Assembly: GCA_963969345.1 (NCBI GenBank)
Contig: OZ017767.1
Coordinates: forward strand, 10,112,471-10,176,470
Direction of reading: 5' to 3'
Length of the DNA stretch: 64,000 nt
From: Turbatrix aceti
Taxonomy: Eukaryota; Nematoda; Chromadorea; Rhabditida; Panagrolaimidae
Positions 20,728-31,221 of the stretch are shown one piece after another (the stretch's first letter is position 1; the number at the start of each line of letters is the position of its first letter). Position numbers and translations under genes: made by a program. A model generated the notes under the pieces. The model had not been told where the DNA came from. It searched no databases and saw only the letters and a list, made by a program, of their open reading frames with translations.

Positions 20728-22328
20728 GAGGTACTCTGTGAGCAGATTTATTTCCGGCGACACAGAGATTTTCAACTGTCAAATGTTTTTTGCCAAAGTT
20801 GTTGGGACCCATGGGGAGGTTCAACTTTTCGGTATGTCACATTTTTCTGATGCCGGATTCTGGAGATACGGCTTCTGCAATTTTCGACGTCAAATTTTCA
20901 AATTGCTTCAAAAATTCTGATTTTTTGGTTACGGGGGTTTCTTGCCATGAGAAATTGATAGCCGTATTCAGATTTCCCAAAAAACAGCTGACTTTTTTGA
21001 TATTCTTGATTTTTGGTGTTCGCGGTCACTTTTTTGGCTGCAGCATCCGTATTTTTGCCGATCGGAAGGTAATGATTCCCCCATATTAAAGCCCATTCTT
21101 TTCTCTATCACTGGAGCTAACTCAAAAAAATAATAGAGGTTGCCAAAATTGTGAACGGGGACCATTTTTAGCTTCAACTCGATGAAAAAGGAGGAAAAAA
21201 GCAAAAATGAAGCTGGCGACGGGCGTGCGCTGCAGCACGACGCGCTCTCGCACGTTGCGCACACGAAAAGCAGTGAACAGGGATGTTTTTGCATGCGTTT
21301 TTCCCTCTTTTTCCATCAAGTTGAAGCTAAACACGGCCCCCGTTCACAATTTTGGCAACCTCCATTATTTTTTTGAGTTAGCTCCAGTGATAGAGAAAAG
21401 AATGGGCTTTAATATGGGGGAATCATTACCTTCCGATCGGCAAAAATACGGATGCTGCAGCCAAAAAAGTGACCGCGAACACCAAAAATCAAGAATATCA
21501 AAAAAGTCAGCTGTTTTTTGGGAAATCTGAATACGGCTATCAATTTCTCATGGCAAGAAACCCCCGTAACCAAAAAATCAGAATTTTTGAAGCAATTTGA
21601 AAATTTGACGTCGAAAATTGCAGAAGCCGTATCTCCAGAATCCGGCATCAGAAAAATGTGACATACCGAAAAGTTGAACCTCCCCATGGGTCCCAACAAC
21701 TTTGGCAAAAAACATTTGACCAGAGTTGTTTAATTCGACAATTTTCAGCGCTCGCTCTGCTCACGCTCTTTGAGCAATTCAATTTTCCGTGCTCGCTCTG
21801 CTCATGCTCTTTGAGTTCTTAAAATTTTCGCGCTCGCTCCGCTCGCGCTCTTTCATTCTCAGATCCTCTGCTCTTGCTCTGCTCACGCTCGTGAGTTGAG
21901 CAAGAGCGAGCAATGAGCGAACATGGCTCACACAAAAAAAAGTGAATTTTGAGCCAAAATTCAGTTCCTCACTAAAAGAAAGACCGTATACTCCTTGGAG
22001 ATACCCCCAACATCGTGTTTTTGGTCGAAATTACCAGTATTTTAGTATTTGTAGCACTAAATTTATAGTGAGCAGTGCTCATTTTAAAAATTTCTCTTGC
22101 TCGCTCTGCTCGCGCTCTTTGAGCAATTCAATTTCTCGTGCTCGCTCTGCTCATGCTCATTGAGCACTCTAATTTTTCGCGCTCGCTCCGCTCGCGCTCG
22201 TGAGCTGAGCAGGAGCGAGCAGTGAGCAGGAGCAATTTTGTGAGCATCGAACAACTCTGCATTTGACAGTTGAAAATCTCTGTGTCGGACGGTTCACCTT
22301 ACGAATAAAAAAGCTCACAGAGTACCTC
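20728..22328. mobile_element. TTAA-flanked foldback transposon, interrupted by a hAT MITE
   Basis: Ends read GAGGTACTCTGTGAGC and, reversed, GCTCACAGAGTACCTC. TTAA flanks both (20724-20727 and 22329-22332). The arms pair as x+y=42498 for most of 20757-21195, around a GC-richer core near 21249; the pairing shifts where the right arm is interrupted by the insertion at 21721-22259. Without that insertion the element is about 1.05 kb. The related repeat at 12829-12866 carries the same flanks joined through a single TTAA-like site, giving a paralogous empty site. TTAA duplication is known for piggyBac and Kolobok transposons. A Kolobok-like transposase gene lies at the right edge of this window, so mobilisation by that family is possible. 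No transposase is encoded here. Confidence 0.7.
21721..22259. mobile_element. hAT-type MITE nested in the TTAA element
   Basis: This 539-bp insertion has termini CAGAGTTGTT...AACAACTCTG and an exact 8-bp duplication CATTTGAC at 21713-21720 and 22260-22267. Removing it restores the right arm of the surrounding palindrome. Its interior is a minisatellite of GCTCGCTCTGCTC and CTCTTTGAG units. CAG termini plus an 8-bp duplication are hAT hallmarks. Confidence 0.85.
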
Positions 22329-22639
22329 TTAAGTAACTTTTTGTTATTCCAAAGTACGTGCGAACCGATAAACGCACTTACAAGAAAAAAAAGAAACGCA
22401 GGGTTCATGATAAAAATCCTTTATGTTACTGCACCATAAAATCTGCAAAAAAAATATTTGTCGCTGCTCTTTTTCTATCTATGCTAACAATTCGGGTCCG
22501 CAAAATGTTTGGAACGTTTGTGGTACGTTTGTGATAAAGTATTATAGTGCATGTAAATGTCCAGTAACAAAATACTAAAAACTTTCATACAATTTGTTTC
22601 TCATTATACAAAATGGATCACAATCTAGTTTTCCGAAAT

Positions 22640-22876
22640 CCCCATTGCATCCACGCACGTAGATATATCTGCAGTTGGAACATACATATGAAGCTAAGGC
22701 GGCACCGTTATCGCAGCAAACAAAAGAGAAAACTATGTATCCAAATTTCATGATAAAAAGCCCCCGGCATTGTCCGCCCTATCAAATACAACTTCATCTT
22801 CATCTTCAAATTTATATGCCGAATCATTTAAAAAGATTCAGTAATCTTTAAGGTTTGCAGATTGTTATTGGAAGTC
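22640..22876 (+). promoter_or_regulatory. Conserved promoter of cysteine-rich gene 2
   Basis: It holds the same ordered blocks as the gene 1 promoter: AGATATATCTGCAG at 22661, CCCCCGGCATTGTCCGCCC at 22761-22779, then a single CTATCAA in place of the doubled TTATCA, then TTTAAAAAGATTCAG near 22827. Loss of the tandem GATA-type site distinguishes it from genes 1 and 3. 22333-22560 upstream is part of the dispersed repeat. Confidence 0.6.
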
Positions 22877-23545
22877 ATGAAGCCGGCAATCCTTGTTACA
22901 ATTTTGTCATTGCTGACAGCCTCCAGCGACGGTTGTATGAAGACTCCGGCTAGAAATCCTGAAGCAACAGTTGATCCCTGTCCTGCTGCATCGGATCGTG
23001 CGTATCTCTTTATTGGCAATGGCGTTACGTTTGAACCGATATTGGTAACACCTCCATCAGGAAGTAAGTTGATTTTTTTTTAAATCATAATAGAAAAAAT
23101 GTTCTTAAATAAAAAAAATTCTTAAATACGAACTAAAATTTCAGCCGTCTGTCAAACATGCGCGTCAGGATCCGAAAAGTATTTTACTCCTGGCCCAGTA
23201 AATTTTGTGTACTTTAATGCCGCTACAGGAATACTTTTGCCGGATAATTGTGCTGACTTTTGCGCATGTGATGACGCTGGTGTCTGCTATACATTTACTA
23301 ATACAGACAGCTATGTAACATTCTATCCATACTGTTCTGGCGGTACGTGCTCTATGTACATTGTTGCTGGAGGTGATGCCGGACCAGGTGATGGATATAC
23401 ATCAACCACAGGTGTGGTATACACTTTTGGTAATCAGTTTTTGGATGCTGATGGCAATACCGTACCCAAGTCTGTTACGGGTCCCGAATTTGCCAGAGCT
23501 GTTAGCGTCGGCTGCAATGGATGTCCAGTCACTACGTGTTCTTAA
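22877..23545 (+). CDS. Secreted cysteine-rich protein 2, C6-domain-like
   Basis: Exons 22877-23063 and 23145-23545 encode 195 residues. Signal peptide MKPAILVTILSLLTASSDG precedes CMKTPARNPEATVDPCP, nearly identical to gene 1. Exon 2 keeps VCQTCASGSE, the C-x3-C-x-C cluster (CADFCAC), VCYT, YCSGGTC and GCNGCPVTTC. Variation between paralogues concentrates in the stretches between cysteines, which is expected if the disulfide scaffold is conserved and the surface is free to change. The intron falls in the same place and phase as in genes 1 and 3. Function unknown; likely secreted. Confidence 0.75.
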
Positions 23546-24060
23546 ATTTGATACCGTCAGCGTTGTTGGAGCCGTCATTATGCAACATTTTAAATATTTC
23601 ACAACCGTATTTACCTCCACTACATTTTTCTTCACAAATCGTCAATTTTTTGTCGTTTTCATTTTTTATTTTTATTTATTGTGGTTAACATAGCATGATA
23701 ACCTATGTATTTAAATACAATGTTGTTTCGTATATCTGATGTGAGACGAGAAAATAATCACGGCCTAGTAAATGAAAATTAGCTGAAAAAAACATGCAAC
23801 ATGCAACTGAAAAAAAAGCATCCAAATCATTGCGGACCGATTTCAAGAGTCCGAGCGCGCGCGCGCGCGCAAAAACCTTCGACATGTACTTTAATGGAGG
23901 CTGGCCGCAGTAATAAAATATGTTGGATAGTGTTCCTTATAAACATTACATTAAATTTCCTTCTTTCCTAATGTTTCTAAAAAAGACGATTTTCTTACAA
24001 TTTGTATCTCAATACAAAATGGATCACAATCTAGTTTTTGCGAAATCCGCATTTCATTCA
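23546..24060. other. Spacer between cysteine-rich genes 2 and 3
   Basis: No gene seen. An alternating GC run (GCGCGCGCGCGCGCGC, about 23854-23869) could adopt Z-DNA. It is an isolated GC-rich island in AT-rich surroundings. Confidence 0.5.
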
Positions 24061-24300
24061 CACGTGTACTATAGATATATCTGCAGTTTGTATGAAAGCT
24101 GAGGCGGCACCGTTATTGCAGAAAACAAAAGGGAAAATTATTTATCCAAATTTCATGTTTTGGATAAAGCCCCCGGCATTGTCCGCCCCTTCACTATGCA
24201 TTATCATTATCAAGCACAACTTTGCATCTTCAATTTTATGTGCCGAATCATTTAAAAAGATTCAGTAATTTTGTAGTACTGCTGATTATTTTTGGAAATC
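24061..24300 (+). promoter_or_regulatory. Conserved promoter of cysteine-rich gene 3
   Basis: Shared blocks are AGATATATCTGCAG (24073), CCCCCGGCATTGTCCGCCC (about 24170-24189), the doubled TTATCATTATCA at 24201-24212 and TTTAAAAAGATTCAG (about 24250). Spacing to the ATG is close to that in gene 1. Confidence 0.6.
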
Positions 24301-24964
24301 ATGAAGTTGGCAATCTTTCAGTCAATGCTGTCATTGCTGACGGCCTCTAGCAACGCTTGTATGAAAACTCCAGCCAGAAATTCTGAAGCAACAGTTGATC
24401 CATGTCCTGCTGCATCGGATCGTGCGTATCTTTTTGTCGGCAATGGCGCTGTTTTTTCACCAATAGTGGAAATACCTCCGCCTGGAAGTTAGTCGGTTTC
24501 TTGAAAAACTTTATAAAGAAAGTTATTTTCAAATAAAAACTTTTATAATGACAACAAAAATTTCAGCTGTCTGTCAAACATGTGCGACGGGATCCGAAGA
24601 ATACTGGACTCCCGGCACAACAAGTGTCGTGCAATTTGATGTTACTACCGGAGTACTTTTTCCGGATAACTGTCCTGACTTGTGCGTATGTGATGACGCT
24701 GGCATCTGCTACACATTACTTAACGCAAACAGCTATGTTGCATTCTATCCATACTGTACTGGCGGCACGTGCTCCATGTACATTATTGCTGGAGGCCCTA
24801 CAGTAACTGATGGATTTGTATCAAGCACAGGTGTGGAATACACCATTGGTAATCAGTTTTTTGATGCTGATGGTAATATTGTTGGCAAACCTGTTACGGG
24901 CCCCGAATTTGCGAGAGCTGTCAGTGTCGGCTGCAATGGATGTCCTGTTACAACGTGTTCTTAA
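24301..24964 (+). CDS. Secreted cysteine-rich protein 3, C6-domain-like
   Basis: Exons 24301-24487 and 24567-24964 encode 194 residues with the same plan as genes 1 and 2: signal peptide (MKLAIFQSMLSLLTASSNA), CMKTPARNSEATVDPCP, then VCQTC, CPDLCVC, ICYT, YCTGGTC and GCNGCPVTTC. The donor is GTTAGT where genes 1 and 2 have GTAAGT. It is closest to gene 1 around EEYWTPGTT and to gene 2 around FFDADGN, so gene conversion among the three is possible. Confidence 0.75.
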
Positions 24965-25647
24965 ATTTGAAACCATCAACGTTGTTGATGCGTATTTATT
25001 TCTCCTCTATTGTTTATCAATCATTATTTTTTTGGCGTTTCTGAGATTTTTTTTTATTTACGAAAAAATAACAAGAACCTGAAAAATAAAAATAAAACAG
25101 AACAATCATTACACAAAGCTGTTCACGCGCGAACAAAAAACTGCCAACCTTAATGGGATTAAGAAACGGTGATAACACACATTAAAATTAATACCAACTG
25201 TTTCTTGCATGTGTGCAACAAATATCTGCTCTGCAAACAAACTATATACACAAAAAATAAAATAAAGTCGTTTGCAAGCTGAACTATAAAAATTTTATAT
25301 CTTGTTTTTTTTTTCAAGATATAAAATTCGGTAAATATTTTATATCGGAAATATTTACCGATATAAAATATTTAACGTTTTTTCCCGATCAGTGATCAAA
25401 ATGCGCAAATTTAATGTGAGATACGGAGGCAATCCGGATGCAGAAAACTTTCAAGAAAGTACGCGGAAATCCCAAACACGTTTCAGCAGAGATGACTACA
25501 AAGTGTCACTTTGAGTTACTATTTATTCCAAAGTACATGCATTTGTGATCAAACCATTAATCGATCAGCGCACTAAAAGATAAAAGCAGAATCACGTGAC
25601 AATGAAATGAACCATTGCTGTTACCGTTAATCGGTGCCAAATTCGTC
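24965..25647. repeat. Spacer with small hairpins and dispersed repeat copy
   Basis: 25292-25330 can fold into an AT hairpin (AATTTTATATCTTG and its complement), followed by AAATATTTAC-type palindromes up to 25375. About 25380-25640 is another copy of the dispersed repeat (CCCGATCAGTGATCAAAATG, ATGCGCAAATTTAATG, CCAAAGTAC, TTGCTGTTACCGTTAA). No gene. Confidence 0.5.
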
Positions 25648-25655
25648 GTCATCGG

Positions 25656-26157
25656 CAGGGTTCTCAACGGGCCGGGTCGGCCCGGGCTGGCCCGGGCCGG
25701 GCCGGAGTTTTCCACGGCCCGGGCCGGGCCGATTGGTTTTGTTGGCCGGCCCGGGCCGGGCCGATTGGTTTTGTTGGCCGGCCCGGGCCAAAACGGGCCG
25801 GAAAATAATTTAAAAAATGCATATTTTACGCAAAATTTATGAAAAATTTTATGAAAAAGTAAAAACCGCGAAAAATGCAAAGAAATGCACGCAGAATGCT
25901 GACCTGGCACCGCTCTTTTGGGCTAATCTGGAAGCAAAAGGTAAATCGCGGGCGCCGTAATTTTGTCGTCAGTTCATAAGAGCACTAGTAATTGAGCGGA
26001 AAATGAATCTGTGCAACGATGAGGAAGTGTCTCTGCCTCCTTCGGGTTTGTTGTTGTTTTTTAACGGTTTTTAGACGATAAAATTTATTTACAAAACTAG
26101 GTACTATTAAGGCGGGCCGGCCCGGGCCGAAAAAAAACAGGCCCGTTGAGAACCCTG
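25656..26157. mobile_element. hAT-type MITE with GC-rich GGCCCGGGCC repeats
   Basis: This 502-bp element starts CAGGGTTCTCAACGGGCC and ends GGCCCGTTGAGAACCCTG. The flanking 8-bp duplication is GTCATCGG (25648-25655 and 26158-26165). Both ends carry clusters of GGCCCGGGCCGGGCC, including a repeated CCGATTGGTTTTGTTGGCCG unit on the left. The centre is AT-rich and non-coding. Terminal sequence and duplication length are typical of hAT. Confidence 0.9.
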
Positions 26158-26165
26158 GTCATCGG

Positions 26166-26869
26166 TGTCGCTACGCGAGCGTATTTTCCCTCGCAATGCG
26201 CACGCACGTCCCGGTCCTCCCGCGAAGGCGGGAGTCCAACCCCTTGGCGCGCAATTTCCCTCTTCCTTTTTGTTGTTTCAGTTGTATTATCATTAGTTGT
26301 TGTCCCGATTTTAGGCTACGCTTTTATTTCTCCTCTGGTCTATTTTTGTTGTTGTTCTTTTCCGTTATTACTTGTTGTGAGTAATAAAGATCCTCGATAT
26401 TTCTCCGTCTATTTCTCCGCCAAGCACTGTGCCGCGACCTGCTACCCGCAACCCCCTCAACGACTCGCCTCGAACCCGCGCACACGAGCGCGTTCGGTGA
26501 GTCAAGAAATGATATCGACTTTTTTCTTACTGACGGTAATTCATTTGGTAGCATCAACAGATAACGAATGAATTATCGTCAGATGCAACGCTTCTTTTGG
26601 TTGGCGTCAAACTTTGTATTCCCTAAACAGAACGTACTTTTTTCTGCCCCGAATTTTTCTTTATGGAAAGCACGGCCACGCCCGCGCCCACTTTGCCGGG
26701 ACACAAAATCCGACATCGGGCCGAAAATTCCGGTACGTTTAAGATTCAAAACATATGTTTTTGGAGCACCTTCAAAAATATTTCGTGTTCGCATTAATGT
26801 TGGTTTAAAATCAACGACAATCACATGATTGTTCAAAAAGGTTGTCCAACTTGTTTTTGAGATGATAGT
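26166..26869. other. GC-richer intergenic stretch, origin unknown
   Basis: 26166-26260 is unusually GC-rich (CTACGCGAGCG, CCTCCCGCGAAGGCGGGAG with a small inverted repeat). Short frames exist on both strands but none shows a domain or splice context. It could be remnant mobile DNA into which the hAT MITE inserted. Confidence 0.4.
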
Positions 26870-28083
26870 TTATTTGTTTTCCGTTGATGCCGCACGGATA
26901 CAAAAAAGTTGACCAAATTCTTCTCGGATGGCGTTGCAGAAGATCAACATGCTGGTTGGGATGTACAAGTAAAACAAGCATTCAAAAAGTCTAAAAAAAG
27001 TTAGTATCATGATTATATCATAATTTGATGTACTCCAAACCAACTCATATAAAAATTTATATTGACGAATGTCTCGTGCAGTTTCGTAAATGCGGTCAAA
27101 AAAGAAAAAATACATCATTTGGGATGCACCATACTTTTTTACAAAGTATGCTGTGATAAGTTGAATCAAGTAGAATACAATGAGTAGCAATCCTTGTCCC
27201 AAGATTAATTTCTCGCACTTTGCAGCTCGCGTCTCAAAATAGTTTGCGTCCAATTTGAACGTTCGGTGCACTATGAGACGACGAATACGATAAGTCAGAT
27301 CAAATCGAAGAACCACAAAAATCAAGAAGTAGCACAAAATTATGAACGGAAGTGAGTAGCGCAATGCTATGATTATTATCTAAAAATTATGTAACTATTG
27401 TATTTTTTTATTTGTGTATAAAAACATACCCAACGGGTCACGGGGTAAATAATATCCGGAATAGATATTATTTCTCTAAAAATTAGAATAAAAACAATAC
27501 CAATTATTAAAATTAAAATGTCGTAAATTAGTATTCTAGTTTTTGAAAACCATATTAGAAAAATTCGAGTCGGTATTGAAAAAAACAGAACTCTTTGTAT
27601 GCTTAGAAGAAATAAACTAGCAGTATTACAGTATTCAGCAATGTTGTATGCTACAAATATGTTAAAATTGTAGAAATAAATGATCGATATATTTTCTAAA
27701 AATAATAAAATTGCTGAAACGCCGTTTGTGATGGTCAACTGAAGTAACAAAATGTAAAACGACGATTTTTTGTTTAAGTTGGTCGAAAAGTTTTTGAACA
27801 TAACGCGGCATACAGTCGCTGTCATCATTATGGAAAATAGGATTACCAGAGCATAAATGCCAAAAATAATAATTTCAGTCCTGTTTTCGAGAGCATCATA
27901 TAACTCAGGTGCAAAAGGGCGCCCTGTTAAATTTTTTAATTTTTTTCTAGCATGTAATGAGCCAAATTCGTCGTCATCGGGCTCCGATGAGTAGTAGGAA
28001 TCTTCTAAATCATATTGGGTTACATTGTTGTAGTCTTCGTAATCGGTAAAGTTGTACGTTCCTGTTGGTTTGGTAAAATCCAT
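26870..28083 (-). CDS. Seven-transmembrane receptor, divergent serpentine GPCR
   Basis: Exons 28083-27430 and 27379-26870 join in phase to 387 residues. The N-terminal 75 residues are acidic and Tyr-rich with several N-glycosylation sequons (NFT, NVT, NLT), then seven hydrophobic segments follow, the first around residue 80 (TEIIIFGIYALVILF). After the third segment the motif is SIQRVLFF in place of DRY. Helices 5 to 7 are in exon 2 (LPFIILCYFLIFVV, LILGQGLLLIVFYL, LTFFRLFECLFYLYI). It resembles nematode chemosensory receptors in size and divergence, but I cannot place it in a named family. It is not close to the receptors at 38-46 kb. Confidence 0.7.
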
Positions 28084-31000
28084 CGTAAAAGTGTGAGAAA
28101 CTAAAAATTAGGAATTGTAAAAAATTATTCAAATTACAATTTTGATATCCGATAATGTTTGTGATGAGTAATTTAACACGAGTAAAAGTAATAAATGTAA
28201 TGTAAATGTAGATTCGAATGATAACTAAATATTTAAAACAGACTACTTATGAACCACTTACATATGTACAAGAATGATTTTTGGTGAAAACCTTTGCAGC
28301 TGGAGTTTTCGTTCCACTTTTTTGATTTCTCATTTCAAATTCATAGGGAAATGAACATTATTACTTTTTTTCTTGCATAATATTTACGTATTATAACACG
28401 TATTAACATGTATTATACGTTTTTTTGATGACTATCGTTTTCCTTAATCATCTGCGCAGTTTTCGTTCCCCTTCTTTGATGCCTAATTATGAATTTGTAC
28501 GGCATGCAAGCAAGTAAGCATTTTTGCTTGAATGTTTACTTTTTTTTGCAAGGTTCTCAGCAGGAACAGCAGGAAGTGATTTTTCAACTTTTGTGCATAC
28601 CAGCTGCTAAATATAATAATTAATAAAAGGACAAAATAATTCGAGAAAGCAAAAATGTTTTGAAATAAACGGTGAAATAAATAAAGAAATAAACGTGTTT
28701 TACATTACATGCCTAATCTAAAAATTAACGTTTAGTAGGACTGTTGACGACACTGTTAGTAAATAATGATTATATCTTGTTTAATTGGTTTCATCATTGC
28801 ATCGATTAAAGTTAAAAAATAAGGTTGTTAATTGTAAAGTAAATGTAAACCAATTATCCACGCTGTAATTTGCACGCAAAACACCAAAGTGCTACATAGT
28901 CATTGTTTGCAGTTCCTATACGTTGCATAACATTTTTTGTTTCTAGAAAATTTCCAGATTAAAAACAAAAAAATATTAAAAAAGTGAGTCTTCACAGGTT
29001 TCAGATTTTGCAGATTTACAGAATTTTGTTTAAAAAACTTTTTTGAAATAAATGTGAATAAATTTTTTGTTGTTCGAAACTTATAAAATTTGGATTGTAA
29101 GAACATTTTTCTAAACTTTTTTTTTTGTTTCAACATTGATCTTTCAATTTTTATTTTCAACTGTTTTGTTGGTGTTTCCGCAGTCAATCAAAAAAGTATC
29201 TACACGCTGTTTTTTATAATGCGTTTTGGTGAATCATAATTCCTGTATTCAGTAGTCATGTTTCCTCCCCTCCTCCGATTGTGTTTTTTTCACAAAAAAA
29301 TCAAAAATGCACGATGGATCTGCACTTTTTTGCTTTGTTCATGCGTCATCGCCAGACCGAAGTTATATTTATATACCATTCATATAAATGTGCATATCAT
29401 CGTGTCTACTGAATATCGACAGTAGTATTATACAGATTGCCCTTTGACGTCAGTAATTCTATTTTGTTCACTCGATCTAAATATTATAAATAGATGTCAT
29501 GAAAAGGAAAAAAAATGATGTTGTTTGTTTCCTGCTTGGTCCCATTTTTTTGCTTTCACAAACAATTTGAAAGCGTACGATGATGGAGTAGTCGGACAAC
29601 GTGTTTTATAATGCTTTTTTTGGTCTTACAAAAACAGAGTTGTATGTTTGCTGCAAAACTTGGTAGTAGTCAATAAATTTTTTGCTTTTTGTTTTTAAGT
29701 TAATTATTTTTATCATTGAATGATTTTTTTGGATAAACAAAAGTTCAAATGTAAGTTGGGCTTAATTGAAGGTGTTTCGGAGGCGGAGTCAGAACTTTTT
29801 GAACAATATTCCAATTTTAAACATTAGACTTTGATGAACGTTGTAACATTTATCTTTGTATTTTGAATGCTTGTAGGTTCTTTTATAGACAACTAAACTC
29901 AACTGACATATTTTTTTCGCGCTGTAAACATGTTCTCTGTCACTTTTTTGTCCTTAGTTTATTTCCTGATTGTTTAATTGGATTTTAATTTGATGACGTC
30001 CGTATGATCGACACGGGGCAGGGCACGCGTGCATCTGAATCATACGCACGGATTCACACATGTACCGAGTATGCGAACGGGGCTGGAACTTTTGTCTTGA
30101 TCGCGAGTGTTTTGTGCGACACCGTCAACCTTGAATTATGTATGTATCGTAATTTGAATTATTGTATATAATTATTTACAATGTTTTTTTCCACAGAAAA
30201 AAGTTTTTGCTGTGGCTAAAAAATTTCCATTGCGATTGCCCTTTTAAAAATATTTTTCATGTGCTCTTTTTTTTGTGTGAGGTTATTTTCGATCAGCAAC
30301 AACAAAATGCTTATGGATGTCGTGGAAAAAAGTGTTTATGGAGACGAAAAAATCCAGTTCGTCTGTGGAATAAACGTTAGATCGCTAAAAACAATTCCTC
30401 TTCTCTCCCTGCTCGTTTTCTCTCACCTGTCTATCGCCAGACGGACCGGATGGACTGGACGGCTTTTACAGTGCATTGCGCACGACAAAACGTATGCACT
30501 GGGATTTTCACTGGGACAGGGTTGCGAAGATAGGTTTCCCAGGGAGATTTCCCAGTGTCTGGGATTTTCTTTTGGGTATTCCCTAAATTTTCTCGATTGC
30601 TGTGGTGGCAAGCGGCAATAGCGCGATTTTTGTTTGTTTGATTGATTGTAAATATCAGATGACTCTTCCTTATTTTTTTTTAAAGTGCATAACAACAAAA
30701 CACTATTATTTTTGGCCGGTTCGGTCAGGATCTAAATTTTTCGCTTTAGACTTTGATTGTAAATAAATAATTGTTTTGTACTTTGTGAACCCAAACTTTC
30801 TCATTTTTCGACCAAAGTACCATGATCGCATATCAAACCAAAAAATGCGCGTCATTAAAAATATTGGTACTGTAAAAACGTTGACGACTTAATCTCGGAT
30901 TATGCTGAGATATCCTCATATAAAGTAATTATTTTGATCGCTCTTTGCAGTCTGCATTGTGTAATTTTATGTTTCCATTGAAGACTAAAAATAACTGGTT

Positions 31001-31185
31001 TTCAGGCCCAGCTTGGGCACATTTACAACTGTAAAATTTTTTAGACACGAAATGCATGAACTGTAGTTTTTATTTTGGTAACAAAATACTTTTTTGAAAT
31101 GTTAAAAAATACTTTTCAAAAATGCAAAAAAGGTAAAATTAATTTACTGTCATGCGCGATTTTCGATTTTTTGTGTTTTTAATTT
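28084..31185. other. 3.1-kb AT-rich intergenic region
   Basis: I see no convincing exon. A longer plus-strand frame at 30259-30621 has no recognisable domain and overlaps a degenerate repeat of CTGGGATTTTC-like units (30500-30580). The region separates the divergent GPCR from the first phosphate transporter and should contain the promoters of both. Confidence 0.5.
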
Positions 31186-31221
31186 TTGAAAAAATACGGT
31201 AATTTTCAGAACCTCTCCAAC

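Noticed and set aside
30259..30621. 120-residue plus-strand frame
   Set aside because: No recognisable domain, repetitive CTGGGATTTTC composition, no splice or promoter support.
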